Source: Streptomyces sp. SCL15-4 (lineage in GTDB: Bacteria; Actinomycetota; Actinomycetes; Streptomycetales; Streptomycetaceae). From it: 64,000 nt of DNA. Positions 59,254-64,000 of the stretch are shown piece by piece (the stretch's first letter is position 1; each line of letters opens with the position of its first letter). The DNA lies in contig NZ_JAOBTQ010000001.1 in NCBI RefSeq assembly GCF_033366695.1, forward strand, positions 6,696,001-6,760,000. The letters are read 5' to 3'. Under the pieces are notes generated by a model. It was not told where the DNA came from. It searched no databases and saw only the letters and a program-made list of their open reading frames with translations. The position numbers and the translations under genes were made by a program.

Positions 59254-61998
59254 ATGTCCCCCATCCCCCGCAGGTCCCTCCTCAAGGCCGCCGCCGTCGC
59301 CGGCGCGGCCGCCCAGTTCAGCTGGGCCCTGGGCGCCCAGGACGCCGGAGCCGCGCCCGCCGCCGCTCCCGACGGCGCCGAACCGGTGACCCTGGACTGG
59401 CTGGAGGACGGCGGTCTCGGCGCCGCGCCCGGGGCCACCGTCGGCGTGCCCTGGCCGATGGGCGCCCACCGGGAAGGCCAGTCCTTCGCGGTCACGGACG
59501 CCGACGGCAAGGACGTCCCCGTACAGACCTGGCCGCTCGCCTACTGGCCCGACGGCTCCCTGAAGTGGACCGCCCACGCCGTCGGCACCGGCACCGGCAC
59601 CGGCAGGCTCACGCTGGCCGCCGGCACCCCCGCCGCGCCCGCGAAGAAGGTCACCGTCGACCGGAGCGGCGGCACCGTCGACGTCTCCACCGGCGTCATC
59701 ACCGCCAAGATCGGCAAGAACGGCTCCACGCTGATCAAGTCCGTCAGCCGCGGCTCCACCGAGATCGCCAGGAACGGCCGGCTCGTCCTCCTCCGCCAGC
59801 CCGAGATCGAGGACGAGGACCAGGGCACGGTGAAGACCGAGCGCTTCGACGGCGCGATCTTTGAGGTCACCGTCGAACAGGACGGCCCCGTCCGGGCCGT
59901 CGTCCGCATCGACGGCAGGCACCGCAAGGGCGACCGGGAGTGGCTGCCGTTCTCCCTGCGCCTGTACTTCTACGCCGGCTCCGACTCCTTCCGCATGGTG
60001 CACACCCTCACCTACGACGGCACCCAGGAACCCGGCAAGGCGAGCGGCGACTTCATCCGCGGCCTCGGCGTCCGCTTCACCGTCCCGATGCGCGACGCGG
60101 CCTACGACCGGCACATCCGCATCGGCGGCGAGGGCACCGGCCTGCTGCGCGAGGCCGTCCAGGGCGTCACCGGACTGCGCCGCGACCCCGGCGCCGCCGT
60201 CCAGGCCGCCCAGTACGAGGGCAGGAAACTGCCCGACCCGGCCACCTGGGACCAACGGGTGACCACACGCCTGAAGTACATCCCGCACTGGGGCGACTAC
60301 ACCCTCGCCCAGCTCTCCGCCGACGGCTTCACCGTCCGCAAGCGCACCAAGAAGGGCCACGGCTGGATCACCGCCGGCGGCGGCCGGCGCGCCTCCGGCT
60401 TCGGCTACGTCGGCGGCGCGAGCGGCGGCCTCTCCTTCGGCCTGCGCGACTTCTGGGAGAAGTTCCCCGCCCAGCTCGACATCCGCGACGCCCACACCGA
60501 CCAGGCCACCGTCACCCTCTGGCTCTGGTCGCCCGAGGCCCAGCCCATGGACCTGCGCTTCTACCACGACGGCATGGACCAGGACACCTACGCCGAACAG
60601 CTCGAAGGCCTCAACATCACCTACGAGGACTACGAACCCGGCTTCGGCACCCCCTACGGCATCGCCCGCACCAGCGAACTCCTCTTCTGGGCCAACGACA
60701 CCACCCCCACCGCCGACACCCTCGCCCGGCAGGCCCGTGCCGTACGCGTCCTTCCCCAGCTCGCCGCCCCGCCCAGGCAGCTCGTCAAGGCCAAGGTCTT
60801 CGGCCCCGGCCTGTACTCCGAGCCCGACCGCTCCACCCCGGCCAAGGCGAGGATCGAGGACCACCTCGACTTCCTCTTCACCTACTACAGGGACCAGGTG
60901 GAGAGCCGCCGCTGGTACGGCTTCTGGGACTACGGCGACATCATGCACACCTACGACTCCGCCCGGCACGTATGGCGCTACGACATCGGCGGCTACGCCT
61001 GGGACAACTCCGAACTCTCACCCGACCTGTGGCTCTGGTACGCCTACCTCAGAAGCGGCCGCTCCGACATCTTCCGCTTCGCCGAGGCCATGACCCGGCA
61101 CACCGGCGAGGTCGACGTCTACCACCTCGGCAAGTGGGCCGGCCTCGGCACCCGGCACGGCGTCCAGCACTACGCCGACAGCGCCAAACAGCAGCGCATC
61201 GCCAACACCACCTACCGCCGCTTCTACTACTTCCTCACCGCCGACGAACGCGTCGGCGACCTCATGCACGCCAACGTCGACTCCGACGAGACCTTCCTCG
61301 TCCTCGACCCCCAGCGCAAGGTCCGTACCGACCCCTACACCCCCGACCGGCACGCCCTGTCCATCGGCTTCGGCACCGACTGGAGCGGCCTGGTGTCGGC
61401 CTGGCTCACCGAGTGGGAACGCAAGGGGCCCAAGTGGGAGAAGGCCAAGGCGCGCGTGCTGTCCACGATGGAGGGCATCGCCGCCCAGCCCAACGGCTTC
61501 GTCCAGGGCAGCGGGCTGTACGACCTCGACACCGGGAGGTTCGCCGTCGCCGACAAGCCGGCCGTCTCCGTCTCCCACCTCTCGGCCGTCTTCGGGCTCA
61601 ACGAACTGTGCGCCGAACTCATCCACCTCGTCGACATGCCGAAGTTCAAGGAGGCATACCTGGACTACTGCCGCTACTTCAACGCCACCAAGGCCGAACA
61701 GGCCGCGCGCTACGGCACCGACTTCGGCAGCCTGCTGCTCTTCCAGGGCCACTCGCGCCTCGACGCCTACGCCGCCGTACAGACCGGGGACGCGGCCCTC
61801 GCCAAGCGGGCCTGGGCCAAGTTCTACCACTCCGACGGCTACACCGAGTCCTCCCCCTGGAAGACCGAGAAGCTCACCGGACCGGCCACCCTGGTCGAGG
61901 GCAGCGAGGCGGCCTGGGTGTCCACCAACGACACGGCCCTCTACGGCCTCGCCGCCATCGAGAACCTCGCCCTGCTCGGCGACCGCATGCCGGCTTAG
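59254..61998 (+). CDS. Tat-exported YetA/PcRGLX-like protein, candidate exo-rhamnogalacturonan lyase
   Basis: 914-aa secreted protein. Tat signal IPRRSLLKAAAVAGAAA with cleavage near AGAAPAAA. After it a RIFT-barrel-like N-terminal region (WPMGAHREGQSFAVTDADGK, WPLAYWPDGSLKWTAHAVGT), a beta-sandwich and an (alpha/alpha)-barrel-like half rich in Trp and Tyr (WYGFWDYGDIMHTYDSARHV, DIGGYAWDNSELSPDLWLWY). This matches what I know of PcRGLX/YetA, related to exo-rhamnogalacturonan lyase. ATG 59254 with GGAAGGA is chosen. It lies 282 bp after the YesL-like gene, so it may be a separate unit. Together with the ABC genes it mirrors Bacillus lplABCD-yetA. Confidence 0.7.
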   Translation: MSPIPRRSLLKAAAVAGAAAQFSWALGAQDAGAAPAAAPDGAEPVTLDWLEDGGLGAAPGATVGVPWPMGAHREGQSFAVTDADGKDVPVQTWPLAYWPDGSLKWTAHAVGTGTGTGRLTLAAGTPAAPAKKVTVDRSGGTVDVSTGVITAKIGKNGSTLIKSVSRGSTEIARNGRLVLLRQPEIEDEDQGTVKTERFDGAIFEVTVEQDGPVRAVVRIDGRHRKGDREWLPFSLRLYFYAGSDSFRMVHTLTYDGTQEPGKASGDFIRGLGVRFTVPMRDAAYDRHIRIGGEGTGLLREAVQGVTGLRRDPGAAVQAAQYEGRKLPDPATWDQRVTTRLKYIPHWGDYTLAQLSADGFTVRKRTKKGHGWITAGGGRRASGFGYVGGASGGLSFGLRDFWEKFPAQLDIRDAHTDQATVTLWLWSPEAQPMDLRFYHDGMDQDTYAEQLEGLNITYEDYEPGFGTPYGIARTSELLFWANDTTPTADTLARQARAVRVLPQLAAPPRQLVKAKVFGPGLYSEPDRSTPAKARIEDHLDFLFTYYRDQVESRRWYGFWDYGDIMHTYDSARHVWRYDIGGYAWDNSELSPDLWLWYAYLRSGRSDIFRFAEAMTRHTGEVDVYHLGKWAGLGTRHGVQHYADSAKQQRIANTTYRRFYYFLTADERVGDLMHANVDSDETFLVLDPQRKVRTDPYTPDRHALSIGFGTDWSGLVSAWLTEWERKGPKWEKAKARVLSTMEGIAAQPNGFVQGSGLYDLDTGRFAVADKPAVSVSHLSAVFGLNELCAELIHLVDMPKFKEAYLDYCRYFNATKAEQAARYGTDFGSLLLFQGHSRLDAYAAVQTGDAALAKRAWAKFYHSDGYTESSPWKTEKLTGPATLVEGSEAAWVSTNDTALYGLAAIENLALLGDRMPA

Positions 61999-62078
61999 CG
62001 GGACCGGAACAGCGGAGCGCCGCGGCACGGGCGGCGGCGCTCGCCCTCAGAGTGTGCCCCGGCCCGCGCCGCGGCGCG

Positions 62079-62094
62079 TGAGTACGCGTACTCA
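62079..62094. promoter_or_regulatory. 16-bp perfect palindrome upstream of SRPBCC gene
   Basis: TGAGTACGCGTACTCA (62079-62094), an exact palindrome 33 bases before ATG 62128, in a 129-bp intergenic region. Position suits an operator. Regulator unknown. Confidence 0.55.
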
Positions 62095-62127
62095 AGGGAG
62101 TGCGCTCCTTGCGGGCACACTCGCCCC

Positions 62128-62574
62128 ATGGACCTCCACCACTACCGCTTCCGCAGCCTGTGGCCCCTGCCCGCCCCGCCGGCCGCCGTCTACACGGCGC
62201 TGGAGAAGGTCGAGGACTACCCCCGCTGGTGGCCCCAGGTGCGGTCGGTGACCCGCCTGGCCGAGCAGACCGGCGTGATCGTCATCCGTTCCGCGCTGCC
62301 CCTCGCCCTCACCTCCACCCTGCGGCAGACCCGCCGCGACCCGGCCGCCGGCGTCCTGGAGGCCGCCCTCTGCGGAGACCTCCACGGCTGGGCCCGCTGG
62401 ACGATCACCGCCGACGGCCCCGGCACCCTCGCCCGCTACGACCAGGAGGTGCACGCCGCAAGGCCGCTGCTCAGGCGGCTCGCCCTGCCCGGACGGCCCC
62501 TGTTCCACCTCAATCACCGCCTGATGATGCGGGCCGGACGGCGCGGGCTGCTGCGCCGGCTGGAGACGGTTTGA
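62128..62574 (+). CDS. SRPBCC/polyketide-cyclase-fold protein
   Basis: 148-aa helix-grip protein of the SRPBCC superfamily (polyketide cyclase/dehydrase, START-like). Seen: LPAPPAAVYTALEKVEDYPRW and WTITADGPGTLARYDQEVHA, with a hydrophobic cavity expected. No polyketide genes nearby, so it is probably a small-ligand binding or coenzyme-Q-like protein; function unknown. Only 39 bp separate it from the tRNA-Val copy B. Confidence 0.8.
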   Translation: MDLHHYRFRSLWPLPAPPAAVYTALEKVEDYPRWWPQVRSVTRLAEQTGVIVIRSALPLALTSTLRQTRRDPAAGVLEAALCGDLHGWARWTITADGPGTLARYDQEVHAARPLLRRLALPGRPLFHLNHRLMMRAGRRGLLRRLETV

Positions 62575-62613
62575 ACGAAGGGCGCCCGGACCTGTATTGT
62601 TCAGTGCGTTCCC

Positions 62614-62685
62614 GGGCGATTAGCTCAGTGGGAGAGCGCTTCGTTCACACCGAAGAGGTCACTGGTTCGAACCCAGTATCGCCCA
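62614..62685 (+). tRNA. tRNA-Val(CAC), copy B
   Basis: Base-for-base identical to the tRNA at 53264-53335; shared identity extends a few bases each side (62611-62687 against 53261-53337). Anticodon CAC. Confidence 0.96.
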
Positions 62686-62691
62686 CCGGGA

Positions 62692-62721
62692 AAGGCCGGT
62701 CCGCTGCGGCGGACCGGCCTT
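62692..62721 (+). terminator. Terminator after tRNA-Val copy B
   Basis: AAGGCCGGTCCGC (62692-62704), loop TGCG, GCGGACCGGCCTT (62709-62721), then CTTC. Perfect 13-bp stem, also placed to stop the convergent exonuclease transcript. Confidence 0.8.
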
Positions 62722-62751
62722 CTTCATGCCGCCTTGCCGCCGGCGCCCGGG

Positions 62752-63477
62752 TCACGCCGCCGCGGGCAGCTCCGGCCGCAGCGGCCACTGCGTGCACACC
62801 GTCTCCTCCGAACCGCTGCGCGCGAACCACGCCTGCAACCCACGTGCCTGCGCCGCGTGCCACTCCACCTGGAGCGCGTGCAGCTCGGCGGGGGACAAGC
62901 GCTCCAGCCGGGTCGCGAACCGCCGCCCCAGCGCCCGTACGACCTCCAGCGCGGCCAGCGCGTCCGCCGCCGCGTCATGCGCGCCCTGGAGCGGCACGCC
63001 GTAGTGCGCGCACAGGTCGGTCAGCGTGCGGCGGCCCTTGCGGTACCGGTCCAGCTGCCGGTCCAGCACCCGGGGGTCCAGCACCTTCAGCGGCACCGAG
63101 TCGAACCAGCGCGCCAGCGACGACGCCCGGTGCCGGCGCAACTCCCTGTCCAGCAGCGTCAGGTCGAACGGCGCGTTCATCACCACCAGCGGACGTCCCA
63201 GCGTCGCGTGCTCCGCCAGCTGCTCCGCTATCTCGTACATCACCGGCGCCGGCCAGCGCCCGTTGTGCTGGAGGTGCTCCTCCGTCAGCCCGTGCACCGC
63301 CGTCGCCGACTCCGGCACCGGCACTCCCGGATTCACCAGCCACCGTGACACCCGGGGCCGGGTCCCCGGCGCGTCCTGGACGACGACGGCGGCCGACACG
63401 ATCCGGTCGGTCTCCACGTCCACGCCCGTCGTCTCCGTGTCGAAGGCGGCCAGCGGCCCCTCGAACCAGTTCGTCAT
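62752..63477 (-). CDS. DEDDh 3'-5' exonuclease (DnaQ-like)
   Basis: 241-aa exonuclease of the DNA polymerase III epsilon type. ExoI is AAFDTETTGVD (Asp13, Glu15), ExoII NAPFDLTLLDRELRRH, ExoIII GAHDAAADALAALEVV with H-X4-D. The C-terminal part (RLERLSPAELHALQVEWHAA) is a Streptomyces-type tail. ATG 63477 preceded by GAGGAG. Likely single-stranded DNA or RNA trimming in repair; not the replicative epsilon subunit by length alone. Confidence 0.9.
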   Translation of the reverse strand: MTNWFEGPLAAFDTETTGVDVETDRIVSAAVVVQDAPGTRPRVSRWLVNPGVPVPESATAVHGLTEEHLQHNGRWPAPVMYEIAEQLAEHATLGRPLVVMNAPFDLTLLDRELRRHRASSLARWFDSVPLKVLDPRVLDRQLDRYRKGRRTLTDLCAHYGVPLQGAHDAAADALAALEVVRALGRRFATRLERLSPAELHALQVEWHAAQARGLQAWFARSGSEETVCTQWPLRPELPAAA

Positions 63478-64000
63478 CCCGACTCCTCGCTCACCCACGG
63501 CATTTGACTTCCGTCTTCTGCCCGTTTGGTGATACCCGGGCCGTTTGCGCCGTACGCCGCCGGAGAGCAACAGGGGTGCGGCACAGTGGAGTTCGGTAAT
63601 GTGTCGTAACAACGTGCGCTTACCAGGCGCCAGTTGGCCACCGACGCGACGCGCTCGCGCCCGGCGGCGAGATCCGCCGGTGGCGCGACGCCCCCGCCGG
63701 ACCCGCCGGCGCCGTCCCCCGGGCCGCCGACGACCGCTCCCGCCGCCTTCGTGTCCGCCGTCCGCCGTCCGCCTCCACCGGGCTCTCCACCCGCGAGGCC
63801 GTCGACCGCCGCGTCGGGCCACCGGCGGCCGCGCCACCTCGGCTCGGCCGGCCCCGTCGAGCCCCACGGCGACCCGCCCGCCACCCGCGCGCCGGACCCT
63901 TCGTCCCGGTCCCGGAAACCTCGCGGAACGCGTAGCCGGACGCGGACGGAGGGTGACCGTTTCGCGGTCGGTGCCGTCGGGTCGGTACGATCGCCTGTGC
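63478..64000. other. 523-bp end region without a supportable gene
   Basis: Plus-strand frames starting near 63599 are Arg-rich and lack motifs; minus-strand frames are no better. Near the window end TACGAT (about 63986-63991) ends shortly before the edge and looks like a -10 for a gene that begins just outside. Confidence 0.4.

Noticed and set aside
53264..62685. Integrative element flanked by tRNA-Val copies
   Set aside because: No integrase, excisionase or transfer gene lies between, and both ends are intact tRNAs; only recombination potential is claimed.
63599..64000. Plus-strand open frame running off the right edge
   Set aside because: Arg-rich composition without motif or ribosome-binding site; could be an unrelated frame. 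Left unannotated.

Overview
The window is a stretch of high-GC (about 70% by eye) actinobacterial chromosome, almost certainly Streptomyces. The evidence is near-universal G/C third codon positions, frequent GTG starts and some TTG, several leaderless-type promoters (a -10 hexamer about 7 nt before the start codon), the sporulation protein SsgB, CGNR zinc-finger proteins, and a gene content and order that I recognise from memory as the argC-to-ssgB interval of Streptomyces core chromosomes. No transposase, integrase, phage gene or CRISPR array was seen.

Layout. 1-7.8 kb: a left-truncated GH51 arabinofuranosidase, a SufS-type cysteine desulfurase divergent from a CGNR zinc-finger protein, and a YfhO / GT2 / GtrA trio resembling a three-component envelope glycosylation system. 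7.8-18.8 kb: arginine biosynthesis, with argCJBD and argR translationally coupled or nearly so, then (after a minus-strand block of an FMN-binding protein, a ferric-reductase-like flavocytochrome, an L,D-transpeptidase-fold protein and a PNPOx-family protein) argG and argH. Promoters overlapping ARG-box palindromes precede argC and argG. 18.9-28.7 kb: an aldo/keto reductase, a TetR-MFS efflux pair, a Tat multicopper oxidase lipoprotein, a PlsC acyltransferase, a glycerophosphodiester phosphodiesterase, a sigma-factor-like protein, a GNAT protein, two small membrane proteins and a HAD phosphatase.

28.8-43.3 kb: sulfur and corrinoid metabolism. A methionine ABC transporter (metN, metI, two tandem metQ copies) is preceded by a small open frame ending in a Met/Cys-rich peptide that looks like an attenuation leader. 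Then come cobL, a remarkable BluB-CobT fusion carrying an ~880-residue Ala/Pro-rich N-terminal region with a 180-bp coding minisatellite, a CysG-like protein, a SpoU/TrmH RNA methyltransferase and a Ser/Thr kinase. Uptake of methionine, synthesis and attachment of the B12 lower ligand, and early corrin/siroheme steps are thus adjacent.

43.9-53.3 kb: small membrane and zinc-finger proteins, an APH-like phosphotransferase, a five-gene tRNA cluster on the minus strand (Gly, Cys, three Val), pabB/pabC-like genes, a double-GNAT protein, a DsbA/FrnE-like protein, small membrane proteins, a second CGNR protein, ssgB and a TIGR02611-type membrane protein.

53.3-64 kb: two identical tRNA-Val(CAC) genes bracket an epoxide-hydrolase-like protein, a sugar ABC transporter operon with a YesL-like membrane protein, a large Tat-exported YetA/PcRGLX-like protein (a probable pectic oligosaccharide locus by analogy with Bacillus lpl-yetA) and an SRPBCC protein. 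A DEDDh exonuclease gene follows, and the last ~520 bases hold no gene I can support.

All coordinates and starts were read by hand from sequence. Family assignments rest on motif recognition, not database searches.
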